A DNA stretch of 64,000 bases from positions 310,001 through 374,000 of the forward strand of contig NZ_CP045696.1 of assembly GCF_009676955.1 (NCBI RefSeq), given 5' to 3'. Origin of the DNA: Sodaliphilus pleomorphus (lineage in GTDB: Bacteria > Bacteroidota > Bacteroidia > Bacteroidales > Muribaculaceae). A program made the position numbers and the translations under genes. Numbering within the stretch: position 1 is the first letter of the stretch; the number at the start of each line of letters is the position of its first letter. The notes beneath the pieces are model-generated. The model was not told the DNA's origin and made no database searches. It saw nothing but the letters and a program-made list of their open reading frames with translations. Of this stretch, positions 19,015 to 27,850 are shown piece by piece.

Positions 19015-19031
19015 TGTGTGTGTGTGTGTGT
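19013..19031. repeat. (TG)n microsatellite
   Basis: About nine uninterrupted TG units next to the hairpin arm. It is about 60 bases beyond the stop codon of the minus-strand gene, so a role in phase variation is unlikely. Confidence 0.7.
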
Positions 19032-19093
19032 CGATGTGCGGTGTGATGCCACCCCCAAGAGGGCACACTTGCCACACTCTTCATTCTATATAT

Positions 19094-20161
19094 TTATGGT
19101 GCAGGTGTCGTGGCAGGCTGCGTGGCAGCTGGTTGCTGCTCGCTTGCCGGCTTGGCCTCGGGCTGAGGCTCGGCGTGCACCTCCTTGATCTCCTCATTCT
19201 GCGCAGCATCGAGTTTCTTGGCTGCGGCGGCACGCCGCTTGGCAGCCTTGATAGAGTCGGCCTTGAGACGTTGCACCTTCTTCAAGGAATCGGCCTTGAG
19301 GGCGGCTCTCTTGAGCGAGTCTTGCTCGGCCTTGATGAGCAATGAGTCTTTCACATAGGTAACGTCGGCATCGTGCGACGGAGTGGTTGAAATCGACACC
19401 TCAGGATTGACCATGGTGTCGCCCTTGCCGCTAAACATATCGGGCAAATACTTCACCGCGCCCACTACAAGAAGCGCGACAACGGCAATCAGGAGCAGAT
19501 AGCCCAGATACTTTGCCTTGAAACCGCTCAAAAACGAGAGAGAGAACGAAGCGCCGCTGCCGCTCGACTCCTCGACATGATTCAACACCACTGCCGGCGT
19601 AGCTCCGCCCACGGTCTTGACCTTGCTCACGAGACGGTTCACCTCGTCGATCTTGGCATGGTCATCCTTGTCGACATTGCACAACGCCTTGCGAATGGCC
19701 TTCTCGTCGATATTCTCGGCCGAGCACAACATGATGTAGTCGTCGGCCTTAAGGTCCTTGATGAGCTCCACCTTGGCCTTGCTGCTGTAGATGTCCAAGA
19801 CCTGCGCACGCGAGTCATACTCAATTTCCTGCGTTGCCGGCCTCACTTGCAGCACACGCGTCTTGCCCATCTGGGCAACGAAGCAGCCGCCGTGGTTGTA
19901 AATGGCCACAGCCAGATTGCACCGCTTCACACGATGCTCGGGCGTGTTGAGAGCCTGGTCGAGAGCGTCGTTGAATTCCTCACTCGTCACGTTCTTGTCG
20001 AGTTTAATGCTGGAAACGATGTAATTGTAAAGCTCAGTAGCCACGATTTCGTCGTCACACACCATGTAGACAGGATATTCGCTCATCGACTGGTCGTCGC
20101 AGGGGATGATCACGTCGTGATCGCTGTTGATAAATTGGGGAGAATATATTTTGAATTTCAT
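19094..20161 (-). CDS. PP2C-like protein with a transmembrane helix, probably not catalytic
   Basis: 355 residues in three parts. Residues 1-200 resemble the latter part of a PPM/PP2C phosphatase domain (NLAVAIYNHGGCFVAQMGKTRVLQVR, then LKADDYIMLCSAEN), but the metal-binding aspartates of the DG and DN motifs are not found. One membrane helix follows (YLGYLLLIAVVALLVVGAV, about 220-240). The C-terminal 110 residues are a Lys/Ala/Asp-rich predicted coiled coil (KADSLKKVQRLKADSIKAAK) ending in a Pro/Ala/Gln tail. Similar proteins in Bacteroidales are called PP2C-family; a signalling or scaffold role is inference. It is a single gene, divergent from nifJ. Confidence 0.7.
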   Translation of the reverse strand: MKFKIYSPQFINSDHDVIIPCDDQSMSEYPVYMVCDDEIVATELYNYIVSSIKLDKNVTSEEFNDALDQALNTPEHRVKRCNLAVAIYNHGGCFVAQMGKTRVLQVRPATQEIEYDSRAQVLDIYSSKAKVELIKDLKADDYIMLCSAENIDEKAIRKALCNVDKDDHAKIDEVNRLVSKVKTVGGATPAVVLNHVEESSGSGASFSLSFLSGFKAKYLGYLLLIAVVALLVVGAVKYLPDMFSGKGDTMVNPEVSISTTPSHDADVTYVKDSLLIKAEQDSLKRAALKADSLKKVQRLKADSIKAAKRRAAAAKKLDAAQNEEIKEVHAEPQPEAKPASEQQPAATQPATTPAP

Positions 20162-20492
20162 TTGAGTCTAACCTTATTTACGAATTTGGTGCAAACTTAC
20201 AAAAAATCATCGAGAATTGATATGATTTTTCAACAAATAGTGGCACAAAAAAATCTCATTCCTTGTCAGAAAAGCAGTAACAAGGCCAGCCCGTAGCCGC
20301 CGTCGACAGGCAGGCGCATGCGCATTGGCGCCATTGAGAAAAAACATAGCCAAAACGCGAGAAACAAGCGCGTCTTAAATAAGCATAAAACGAAGAAAAG
20401 TCTTGTCAAAGTTGCCATTTTTGCGTAACTTCGCACATTAAATATAATACGCGACTAAACAACTAATTCATTATTTAATCATATTCAGAATC
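20162..20492. other. Divergent promoter region of the PP2C-like gene and nifJ
   Basis: About 330 bases without a gene. It contains the nifJ promoter listed below. I could not assign the minus-strand promoter confidently. Confidence 0.5.
20402..20433 (+). promoter_or_regulatory. Promoter of nifJ
   Basis: CTTG (20402-20405), a 20-base spacer and TAACTTCG (20426-20433), one base from TAnnTTTG. The leader is about 50 bases. Confidence 0.6.
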
Positions 20493-23400
20493 ATGAGTAA
20501 AGTAAAGAAATTCATGACATGTGACGGTAACACTGCAGCTGCCCACATCAGCTACATGTTTACCGAGGTAGCCTCGATCTACCCCATCACCCCCTCATCG
20601 CCCATGGCCGAGCACGTTGACGAGTGGGCCGCCGCCGGGCGCAAAAACATCTTCGGCGAGACAGTAACGGTGCAGGAAATGCAAAGCGAAGCCGGTGCAG
20701 CCGGTGCTGTGCACGGGTCGCTGCAGGCAGGTGCACTCACCACAACCTATACCGCATCGCAAGGCTTGTTGCTGATGATACCCAACATGTATAAAATTGC
20801 CGGCGAGCTGCTGCCAGGCGTGTTCCACGTCACGGCCCGCACGCTGGCCTCGCACACGCTGTGCATCTTCGGCGACCACCAGGACGTGATGGCAACGCGT
20901 CAAACGGGATTTGCCATGCTCTGCGAGGGGTCGGTGCAGGAGGTGATGGACCTGGCTGCAGTTGCACACCTGAGTGCAATCAAGGGCAGCGTGCCATTCC
21001 TTAATTTCTTCGACGGATTCCGCACCAGTCACGAGATTCAGAAAGTGGAGGCACTGCAGCAAGAAGACCTTGAGCCGCTCTTGGACCGCGAGGCTCTGGC
21101 CCGCTTCCGCCACCGCGCAATGAATCCTGACCATCCTGTGACCCGCGGCACCAACGAGAACCCCGATGTCTTCTTCCAGCACCGCGAGTCGAGCAATGAG
21201 TACTACAACAACATTCCTGCCGTAGTAGAAGAATACATCAACAAGATAAACGAAATCACAGGCCGCCACTACGGTCTCTTTGACTACTATGGCGCACCCG
21301 ATGCCGAGCGTGTGATCATTGCAATGGGCTCGGTGACCGAAGCCATACGCGAAGTGATCGACTACCTCACTGCCAAGGGAGAGAAAGTGGGCTTGGTTGC
21401 AGTACACCTCTACCGTCCGTTCTCGGCCAAGCATTTCTTGGCAGCCGTGCCCAGCACAGCCAAGCGCATCGCCGTGCTCGACCGCACCAAGGAACCGGGC
21501 GCCAACGGCGAGCCCCTGTATCTCGACGTGAAGGACTGCTTCTACGGCACCGAGAATGCTCCGCTCATCGTGGGCGGTCGTTACGGGTTGGGCTCGAAAG
21601 ACACTACTCCGGCCCAAATACTCTCGGTCTACGAGAACCTGTCGCTGCCAGTGCCCAAAAACCACTTCGCCATTGGCATTGTCGACGACGTCACCTTCAC
21701 CTCGCTGCCTCAGAAAGAGGAAATCAACATGGGCGACGAGGGCATGTTCCAAGCCAAATTCTACGGACTGGGTGCCGACGGCACAGTGGGAGCCAACAAG
21801 AACTCGGTGAAGATCATAGGCGACAACACCGACAAGTACTGCCAGGCCTATTTCTCCTACGACAGCAAGAAGTCGGGCGGCTTCACCTGCTCTCACCTGC
21901 GTTTCGGCGACAAGCCCATCCACTCCACCTACCTGGTGACAACGCCAAACTTTGTGGCCTGCCACGTGCAAGCCTACCTGCACATGTATGATGTGACACG
22001 CGGCCTGCAGAAGAACGGCACCTTCCTGCTCAACACAGTGTGGGAGGGCGACGAGCTGGCCAACAACCTGCCCAACCGCGTGAAGAAATACTTTGCCGAC
22101 AACAACATCAACGTCTACTATATCAACGCCACCAAGATTGCCCAAGAGATAGGCTTGGGCAATCGCACCAACACCATCCTGCAATCGGCATTCTTCCGCA
22201 TCACCAAGGTGATACCTACCGAGCTTGCTGTGGAGCAAATGAAGGAGTTCATCGTGAAGTCCTACAGCCGCAAGGGTGAGAACGTGGTGAACATGAACTA
22301 CGAGGCTGTGGACCGCGGCGACGAGTACAAGCAGCTCGAGGTTGACCCCGCATGGAGCGAACTTCCTGTCGACGACAAGGCCAAAGACGATGCTCCGGCA
22401 TTTGTCAACGACCTCGTGCGCCCCATCAACGCCCAAGACGGCGACCTGCTGCCAGTGAGCGCATTCAAGGGCCGCGAAGACGGCACCTGGGAGCCTGGCA
22501 CATCAACCTGGGAGAAACGCGGTGTTGCCACCTTTGTCCCCACATGGAATGCTGAGAACTGCATCCAGTGCAACAAGTGTGCCTTTGTGTGCCCCCACGC
22601 AGCAATACGTCCGTTCCTCATGACCGAGGAGGAGGCAGCCAAGTCGCCGTTCAGAGACGAGGAGAAGCTGCCCGCAATAGGAAAGACACTCACGGGACTG
22701 AAGTTTGTGCAAGTGGTCGATGTGATGGACTGCCTCGGTTGCAGCAACTGTGTGGACGTGTGCCCAGGCAAGAGAGGCAACAAGGCCCTGTCGATGGTGC
22801 CGCTCATGGGCAACGAAGACAACCAGAAGCTTTGGGACTACTGCGTCAAGAATGTTACCAGCAAGCAAAACCTGGTCGAAATAAAGCAAAATGTGAAGAA
22901 CTCACAGTTTGCCACTCCCCTCTTTGAGTTCAACGGCGCCTGCGCCGGTTGCGGCGAGACGCCCTATGTGAAACTCATCTCGCAACTCTTTGGCGACCGC
23001 GAGATGGTGGCCAATGCCACAGGCTGCTCGTCGATCTACTCGGCAGCTGTGCCTTCGACCCCCTATTGCACCAACGCCAAGGGTCATGGTCCTGCATGGT
23101 CCAACTCGCTGTTTGAAGACTTCTGCGAGTTTGGTCTGGGCATGGCCATAGCCGACGAGAAGATGCGTGCACGTGTCAAGGCTTATGTCGAGGAGGCCAT
23201 TGCCAGCGAGAGCGAAACTGCCGAGATGAAGGCCCTGTATCAAGAGTGGCTCGACAACATGAACGACGGCGGCAAGAGCCGCGAGCTGAGCGACAAGATT
23301 ATCGATGCCATTGCCCATAGCGAAAACCCGATCGACCAGAAGGTGAAGAGCCTGCAGCAATACCTCGTGAAGCGCTCGCAGTGGATCATTGGCGGCGACG

Positions 23401-24050
23401 GTGCAAGCTACGACATAGGCTTCGGCGGTTTGGATCACGTGATAGCTACAGGCAAGAATGTGAACATCCTCGTGCTCGACACCGAGGTGTACAGCAACAC
23501 CGGCGGCCAGGCTTCAAAGGCCACTCCATTAGGCGCCATTGCAAAATTTGCAGCAGCTGGCAAGCGCATTCGCAAGAAAGACCTGGGCTTGATTGCATCG
23601 ACCTATGGTTACGTGTATGTGGCCCAAGTCGCAATGGGTGCCGACAACATGCAGACGCTCAAGGCCATACGCGAGGCCGAGGCCTACGATGGTCCATCGG
23701 TTATCATCGCCTACGCTCCCTGTATCAACCACGGCCTTAAGGCCGGCATGGGCAAGAGCCAAGCCGAGGAGGCCAAGGCTGTGGCATGCGGCTACTGGCA
23801 CCTGTGGCGCTACAATCCTGAGCTGGAGAAAGAGGGCAAGAATCCATTCACGCTCGACAGCAAGGAGCCTAACTGGGATGCCTTTGTCGACTTCCTGAAG
23901 GGTGAAGTGCGCTATGCATCGGTGATGAAGCAGTATCCTGCCGAGGCCGACGAGCTCTTCAATGCCGCCAAGGAAAATGCACAGTGGCGCTACAACAATT
24001 ACCGCCGCCTTGCACAGCAGCAATGGGGTCAAGAACCCAAAGCTGAATAA
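20493..24050 (+). CDS. nifJ: Pyruvate:ferredoxin (flavodoxin) oxidoreductase
   Basis: Homodimeric thiamine-diphosphate and Fe-S enzyme that oxidises pyruvate with CoA to acetyl-CoA and CO2, passing electrons to ferredoxin or flavodoxin; central to anaerobic fermentation. The 1185 residues are the fused single-chain form. In order: pyrimidine-binding domain (YPITPSSPMAEHVDEWA), transketolase-C-like domain, gamma domain, two [4Fe-4S] motifs (CIQCNKCAFVCPHA near 690; CLGCSNCVDVCPG near 747), proximal cluster ligand CAGCGETPY near 816, and TPP-binding domain GDGASYDIGFGGLDH with NTGGQASKATPLG near 968-1010. A flavodoxin gene lies about 5 kb downstream. A strong terminator follows. Confidence 0.98.
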   Translation: MSKVKKFMTCDGNTAAAHISYMFTEVASIYPITPSSPMAEHVDEWAAAGRKNIFGETVTVQEMQSEAGAAGAVHGSLQAGALTTTYTASQGLLLMIPNMYKIAGELLPGVFHVTARTLASHTLCIFGDHQDVMATRQTGFAMLCEGSVQEVMDLAAVAHLSAIKGSVPFLNFFDGFRTSHEIQKVEALQQEDLEPLLDREALARFRHRAMNPDHPVTRGTNENPDVFFQHRESSNEYYNNIPAVVEEYINKINEITGRHYGLFDYYGAPDAERVIIAMGSVTEAIREVIDYLTAKGEKVGLVAVHLYRPFSAKHFLAAVPSTAKRIAVLDRTKEPGANGEPLYLDVKDCFYGTENAPLIVGGRYGLGSKDTTPAQILSVYENLSLPVPKNHFAIGIVDDVTFTSLPQKEEINMGDEGMFQAKFYGLGADGTVGANKNSVKIIGDNTDKYCQAYFSYDSKKSGGFTCSHLRFGDKPIHSTYLVTTPNFVACHVQAYLHMYDVTRGLQKNGTFLLNTVWEGDELANNLPNRVKKYFADNNINVYYINATKIAQEIGLGNRTNTILQSAFFRITKVIPTELAVEQMKEFIVKSYSRKGENVVNMNYEAVDRGDEYKQLEVDPAWSELPVDDKAKDDAPAFVNDLVRPINAQDGDLLPVSAFKGREDGTWEPGTSTWEKRGVATFVPTWNAENCIQCNKCAFVCPHAAIRPFLMTEEEAAKSPFRDEEKLPAIGKTLTGLKFVQVVDVMDCLGCSNCVDVCPGKRGNKALSMVPLMGNEDNQKLWDYCVKNVTSKQNLVEIKQNVKNSQFATPLFEFNGACAGCGETPYVKLISQLFGDREMVANATGCSSIYSAAVPSTPYCTNAKGHGPAWSNSLFEDFCEFGLGMAIADEKMRARVKAYVEEAIASESETAEMKALYQEWLDNMNDGGKSRELSDKIIDAIAHSENPIDQKVKSLQQYLVKRSQWIIGGDGASYDIGFGGLDHVIATGKNVNILVLDTEVYSNTGGQASKATPLGAIAKFAAAGKRIRKKDLGLIASTYGYVYVAQVAMGADNMQTLKAIREAEAYDGPSVIIAYAPCINHGLKAGMGKSQAEEAKAVACGYWHLWRYNPELEKEGKNPFTLDSKEPNWDAFVDFLKGEVRYASVMKQYPAEADELFNAAKENAQWRYNNYRRLAQQQWGQEPKAE

Positions 24051-24078
24051 ATACTGGTTTAACAACAACTGAAATATT

Positions 24079-24116
24079 AATCCCGGTATTTCAAAATGAA
24101 AATACCGGGATTTTTT
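24079..24116 (+). terminator. Terminator of nifJ
   Basis: AATCCCGGTATTT and AAATACCGGGATT enclose a short loop and are followed by a T-run ending at 24116. Confidence 0.9.
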
Positions 24117-24127
24117 ACCCAAAAAGC

Positions 24128-24604
24128 ATGAAACATTCAATCATTATCTTTCTGTCGATAGCCGTGACACTTGCCACTGCATCGTGCTCAAAGAGCGACA
24201 AGAACACCGAAGACTCGGCCACTGCAAGTGTAGAGGCTGTATCGAGTGCGGCCCCCGCTGAGCAAGAGGAGACGAGCTCAGTGCAAAATGCCGAGACCTC
24301 GGCTGCCGAGCAATCACAGCCTGCCGAAGAAGTAACACAGGCCAAAGTCGACGACACCTTTAAGATATTCAACGACGGTATTGCCACATTCAAAGCCTGC
24401 AAGAGCGCCGACGACGTGTACAAGGCACTGAAAGCGTGGATGGCGAAAGGCGACCAAGTGAATGCAATAATGACAAAGCTGAAAGGTAAAGACCTTGAGA
24501 AAGCGCAAAGACTGAGCAATGAGGTGGGACAATTGATTCAGGAAAAAACCAAGAAGTACAATTGTAGCCAGGAGAAGCTCGACGAGATCATGTCGGGCAT
24601 GTAG
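24128..24604 (+). CDS. Small lipoprotein, function unknown
   Basis: 158 residues. The N-terminus is a lipoprotein signal peptide with lipobox LATAS-C at Cys20. Residues 21-70 are a Ser/Ala/Glu/Gln-rich low-complexity linker; the remaining 85 residues form a probably helical domain (TFKIFNDGIATFKACKSADD, then KALKAWMAKGDQVNAIM) seen in other short Bacteroidetes lipoproteins. Likely anchored in the outer membrane. It starts 12 bases after the nifJ terminator and has its own terminator. Confidence 0.8.
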   Translation: MKHSIIIFLSIAVTLATASCSKSDKNTEDSATASVEAVSSAAPAEQEETSSVQNAETSAAEQSQPAEEVTQAKVDDTFKIFNDGIATFKACKSADDVYKALKAWMAKGDQVNAIMTKLKGKDLEKAQRLSNEVGQLIQEKTKKYNCSQEKLDEIMSGM

Positions 24605-24627
24605 AAGCACGTTGCGAGTCCCAACAC

Positions 24628-24676
24628 AAAGGAGATGGGCGCCAATTATACACAGGTGCCTATCTCCTTTTTTTTA
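24628..24676 (+). terminator. Terminator of the lipoprotein gene
   Basis: AAAGGAGATGGGCGCC and GGTGCCTATCTCCTTT pair with a few wobbles and run into eight or more T residues. Confidence 0.85.
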
Positions 24677-24754
24677 TTGCATTCGCGCCCTGCGATCGCG
24701 TCACTGTGCCGCGGTCGGGCTCGATCGTGTGCCTTGTGCGCGGGCATGACTGGC

Positions 24755-25603
24755 TCAACAACCGGTTGTGCACGATGTGCAAAGTGCCGCTTCCCACCCT
24801 ATGATAGCAGCTTTGCGTTCTGGCCCCCAGTGGTAATTGCCGATGCGGCCTGAGGAATGTATCACGCGATGACAAGGAATGAGCAAGGCCACCGGGTTGC
24901 AGGCAACCGCCCTTCCCACGGCACGAGAGGCCCTCGCGTTGCCTATCGAGTGGGCAAGCTGCAGGTAGGTCGTGAGATGCCCGACCGGCACCTCGACAAG
25001 CTCCTTCCACACCTTCACCTGGAACGGCGTGGCCTTGAGGTGCAACCGCACCTCGTCGACACCAGTCCCGTCGAGTTGAAAAATGCGTGCTGCACACGTG
25101 TTGTGCACATCGGGGTGCTCCTGGAGTGTGGCAAGCGGAAATGCGGCTTGCAGGCTTCGGATTGCCGCCTCGCGGCCACCGTCGGCAAAGGCTGCATAGC
25201 ACACACCTTTGCCTGTAGATGCGACGATGAGCTCTCCAAAAGGCGACTGTGAGAACACATAGTGCAATTGCAATCCTGCCGCCCCACCTCGGCATTCATC
25301 AGGCGTCATGCCATCGATGTGCACAACGGGGGCGTGCAGCCCGCAGGCGCACGACGAGCCGGTCGTGCAAGCTGCCACAGGCCTGGAAAAGTTTTCCTCC
25401 TCGACTACCCTCTTGGCATAGCCCACGCTCAAAAACTCCAGAAATCGATTGAAACTGATTCCTGCCCATGCTGTAAACATGTGTTGGAAATAAAGCTGAC
25501 TGAGGCCAAGGTGGGAAGCCACCTCGGCCAATGAAGGCTGACGCGGCTTATTGGCCTCGACATATCTTATCGCCTCGGCTATTTGCTCAAAATTGCAATC
25601 CAT
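24755..25603 (-). CDS. Ada-type bifunctional regulator / O6-methylguanine-DNA methyltransferase
   Basis: 282-residue fusion. Residues 1-75 are an AraC-type helix-turn-helix (SLAEVASHLGLSQLYFQHMFTAWAGISFNRFLEFL). The C-terminal half is a methylated-DNA cysteine methyltransferase: TPFQVKVWKELVEVPVGHLTTY, GNARASRAVGRAVACNPVALLIPCHRV, with the methyl-acceptor Cys in PCHRV at about residue 244. It removes alkyl groups from O6-alkylguanine and probably controls its own synthesis. The N-terminal zinc methylphosphotriester domain of E. coli Ada is absent, as in many Ada-like fusions. It is a single gene. Confidence 0.92.
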   Translation of the reverse strand: MDCNFEQIAEAIRYVEANKPRQPSLAEVASHLGLSQLYFQHMFTAWAGISFNRFLEFLSVGYAKRVVEEENFSRPVAACTTGSSCACGLHAPVVHIDGMTPDECRGGAAGLQLHYVFSQSPFGELIVASTGKGVCYAAFADGGREAAIRSLQAAFPLATLQEHPDVHNTCAARIFQLDGTGVDEVRLHLKATPFQVKVWKELVEVPVGHLTTYLQLAHSIGNARASRAVGRAVACNPVALLIPCHRVIHSSGRIGNYHWGPERKAAIIGWEAALCTSCTTGC

Positions 25604-25682
25604 TGTGATGAAAAATAAAAAATAGAAATATACTGTGCACTGAAGATACGTTTTTTCCCTGTATTGACGAGGAGAAAAAAAA

Positions 25683-26354
25683 CTAAAACTTGCAAGCCAC
25701 GCCCAAAGTCACCATATTCTCATTGGACTTTTTGGGCAAATTGAGCCGCTTGCCATAGATCGACACATTGCGTGCGCCGCCATAGATGTCGAGATTGGAA
25801 AACATGTAGCCTGCCATGATTTCAAAGCGGTCGATAGTGAACACAGCTTGGGCCTTGAGGTGAAAATACCAGGCATCGCCACCGTGGTTGCCGAAGTAAC
25901 GCTGGTCGTGGTTGTCATACACGCCTGGGGCGTTGGGCATAAAAGTGACATGCACATTGTTGTTGACTGGCAGGGCCAGCGACACGCCCGGCGAGAGGCG
26001 CAGTGCAAGGCTGCAGCCGTCCTGGCGGGGAATCTTGATGCCGGGAGTGGTGAACTGCAGCTCGCCACGCAGCGCAGCCACCCTGGTGGTGTTGTCGACC
26101 GAATATTGCGCCACCCCATCGGCGGTAGTGCCCATAAACTCATCGTCGGTTGACACGGCGCCCATCACGGCAAAGCCGGCCCCAATGCCAACATAAGGCA
26201 CGGGCCTGTAGCTCGCAGCCAGCTCAAGGTCCCAGTTGTCGCCCAAGCCGCCTGCGAGGCCTGCCGCCCAGCGACAGGCAGGGTCTTTGGCCTGAGCCCA
26301 AAGGTTGAGACTCATGGTCATAGCCAGAATTGTGAAAAGTAATGATTTACTCAT
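25683..26354 (-). CDS. Outer membrane beta-barrel protein
   Basis: 223 residues with a signal peptide (MSKSLLFTILAMTMSLNLWAQ) and a mature part rich in Gly and alternating hydrophobic residues, consistent with an 8-10 strand barrel (WAAGLAGGLGDNWDLELAASYRPVPYVGIGAGF). It ends VTLGVACKF, a C-terminal Phe as in many outer membrane proteins. Specific function unknown. The aldo/keto reductase gene begins the next unit upstream on the same strand, ending 63 bases before it. Confidence 0.78.
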   Translation of the reverse strand: MSKSLLFTILAMTMSLNLWAQAKDPACRWAAGLAGGLGDNWDLELAASYRPVPYVGIGAGFAVMGAVSTDDEFMGTTADGVAQYSVDNTTRVAALRGELQFTTPGIKIPRQDGCSLALRLSPGVSLALPVNNNVHVTFMPNAPGVYDNHDQRYFGNHGGDAWYFHLKAQAVFTIDRFEIMAGYMFSNLDIYGGARNVSIYGKRLNLPKKSNENMVTLGVACKF

Positions 26355-26417
26355 AGTGTGATATTACAATAAAGAAAACAGCATCATTCCACACCCACCA
26401 CGACGGCAACTGTGAGG

Positions 26418-27263
26418 CTAAAAGTCACGCTCGTCGGGGTCGGCACCTATGCGCGGAGCCTGCAGGCCGTCGATGACCCTCATGTCTTGAACCGAGAGCT
26501 CAAAGTCGAAGATCCCGAAATTCTCCCTGATGCGGGCCGCGTGCACCGACTTCACCAGGGGCAGCACGCCATGTTGCATCACCCAGCGCAGCACTACCTG
26601 AGCGGCCGTCTTGCCATGCCGGGCTGCAATGGCGTTGAGGCCTGCGTGGGTCAACGTGGCTCCACGCCCGAGTGCACTCCAGGCCTCAACCACAATGCCC
26701 TTGTCGTGGCAGTAGTCCACGCATTCGGGTTGAAGCAGACCAGGATGAAACTCAATCTGGTCGACCATAGGCATCACCGTGGCAGTCTTGAGCAAGGCCT
26801 CGATGTGATGAGGCATGAAATTGGAAAGGCCTATGGCCTTGACCCTGCCCTCGCGGTACAGCCTCTCAAGGGCGCGCCAGGTGTCGGCATTCACAGCCTC
26901 GGCCTTGTCGCCATACTGCTTCACGTGGGCCGGCCAGTGTATGAGATAGAGGTCGAGATAGTCGAGGCCGAGCTTGGCCAGTGTGGTATCGAAGGCCCTG
27001 AGTGTGCTGTCGTAGCCACGCTCGCTATTCTTCACCTTGCTTGTCACAAACACCTGGCTGCGAGCCACCGCACACTCCCTGAGGCCCTGGCCAACGGCGG
27101 TCTCGGTATCGTAGGATGCAGCAGTGTCGATGTGGCGGTAGCCTGCTTCGAGGGCGCATTTCACCACACTGGCACACGTGTGGTCGTCGTCGGCACGATA
27201 GGTGCCAAAACCTGGAGCTGGAATCAGCGTGCCATTGTACATCTTGAACAACTTATTTTCCAT
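26418..27263 (-). CDS. Aldo/keto reductase
   Basis: NADPH-dependent oxidoreductase of the AKR superfamily, 281 residues, cytoplasmic. Conserved features are GFGTYRADDD, YRHIDTAASYDTE (Asp and Tyr of the catalytic tetrad), the Lys region (TSKVKNSERGYD), DLYLIHWPAHV (catalytic His) and GLSNFMPHHIE. Substrate not predictable; 2,5-diketogluconate or methylglyoxal reductase-like. The gene diverges from the DUF488 gene, with a Crp/Fnr-type palindrome between them, so it may belong to the same regulon. Confidence 0.93.
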   Translation of the reverse strand: MENKLFKMYNGTLIPAPGFGTYRADDDHTCASVVKCALEAGYRHIDTAASYDTETAVGQGLRECAVARSQVFVTSKVKNSERGYDSTLRAFDTTLAKLGLDYLDLYLIHWPAHVKQYGDKAEAVNADTWRALERLYREGRVKAIGLSNFMPHHIEALLKTATVMPMVDQIEFHPGLLQPECVDYCHDKGIVVEAWSALGRGATLTHAGLNAIAARHGKTAAQVVLRWVMQHGVLPLVKSVHAARIRENFGIFDFELSVQDMRVIDGLQAPRIGADPDERDF

Positions 27264-27403
27264 ACCTGTAAAATTTAAACTTTCACACTTGCCAATAGCC
27301 CTGCCATGGCAGCAGGCGGCACAAACCGCGAATTATCAACAAGAAAACGCAACATTGCCCACAATATTGCCCCTATAGGGTGTGTAATTAAGAAAAGGTG
27401 TGA

Positions 27404-27419
27404 GGTAACAAATGTTACC
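27404..27419. promoter_or_regulatory. Crp/Fnr-type operator in the AKR-DUF488 intergenic region
   Basis: GGTAACA-AA-TGTTACC, a perfect 7-bp-arm palindrome. Its centre lies 29.5 bases before the -7 box of the DUF488 gene, the same distance as for the palindrome before the cupin gene. The probable ligand is the Crp/Fnr-family protein encoded at 27851-28522. Confidence 0.7.
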
Positions 27420-27440
27420 CTCTCATTCAATATTTTATTA

Positions 27441-27448
27441 TAACTTTG
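27441..27448 (+). promoter_or_regulatory. -7 box of the DUF488 gene
   Basis: TAACTTTG. No -33 TTTG is visible at 19-21 bases upstream, as expected of an activator-dependent promoter with the operator at about -42. Confidence 0.65.
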
Positions 27449-27475
27449 GCAAAGCATAAGAAAGGAGACTTTGCA

Positions 27476-27847
27476 ATGAATGAATTGAAAATAAAACGCG
27501 TCTACAGCCCTGCCGAGGAAAGCGACGGCTACCGCATCTTGATCGACCGGCTATGGCCCAGGGGGATAAAGAAAGAAGACGCCTGCCTCGACGAGTGGAA
27601 CAAAGCCGTGACCCCCACCACTGCCCTGCGCAAGTGGTTTGGCCACAAGGAGGAGAATTTTGAAAAATTCAACACTCAGTATCGTGCCGAGCTGGATTCC
27701 AACCCCGAGGCAACCGCCTTTGCCGGGCACGTGGGCCAGCTTCTCGACAAGGGAAACGTGACACTACTCTACGGCGCCAAAAGCCCCACATGCAATCATG
27801 CACTCATCTTGCGCGACTGGATACTCGAGCAGCATCGGCAGCAGTAG
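27476..27847 (+). CDS. DUF488 family protein
   Basis: 123-residue cytoplasmic protein of the DUF488 family; family function unsettled. Features are IKRVYSPAEESDGYRILIDRLWPRGIKKE, the conserved WPRG, the FGH and FxxxYRAEL segments, and VTLLYGAKSPTCNHALIL. The frame is open to a TTG at 27446 that lies inside the -7 box, so the ATG at 27476 with AAGGAGA just upstream is the start. The Crp/Fnr regulator gene lies convergently, 3 bases away. Confidence 0.88.
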   Translation: MNELKIKRVYSPAEESDGYRILIDRLWPRGIKKEDACLDEWNKAVTPTTALRKWFGHKEENFEKFNTQYRAELDSNPEATAFAGHVGQLLDKGNVTLLYGAKSPTCNHALILRDWILEQHRQQ

Positions 27848-27850
27848 TCG

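Larger units (their letters stand above)
18678..19093. other. Intergenic region between convergent genes
   Basis: About 415 bases holding the PFK terminator, a 16-bp perfect inverted repeat and a short (TG)n run, described separately. I see no gene in it. Confidence 0.6.

Noticed and set aside
19013..19031. (TG)n tract as a phase-variation switch
   Set aside because: It lies after stop codons of both convergent genes and is not near a promoter or start.
20595..22436. 613-codon minus-strand open frame inside nifJ
   Set aside because: Mirror frame of a GC-rich gene with strong codon bias; its translation is rich in Val/His/Leu and has no domain. The same applies to the long antisense frames over clpB, folC, PPi-PFK, thrS and enolase.
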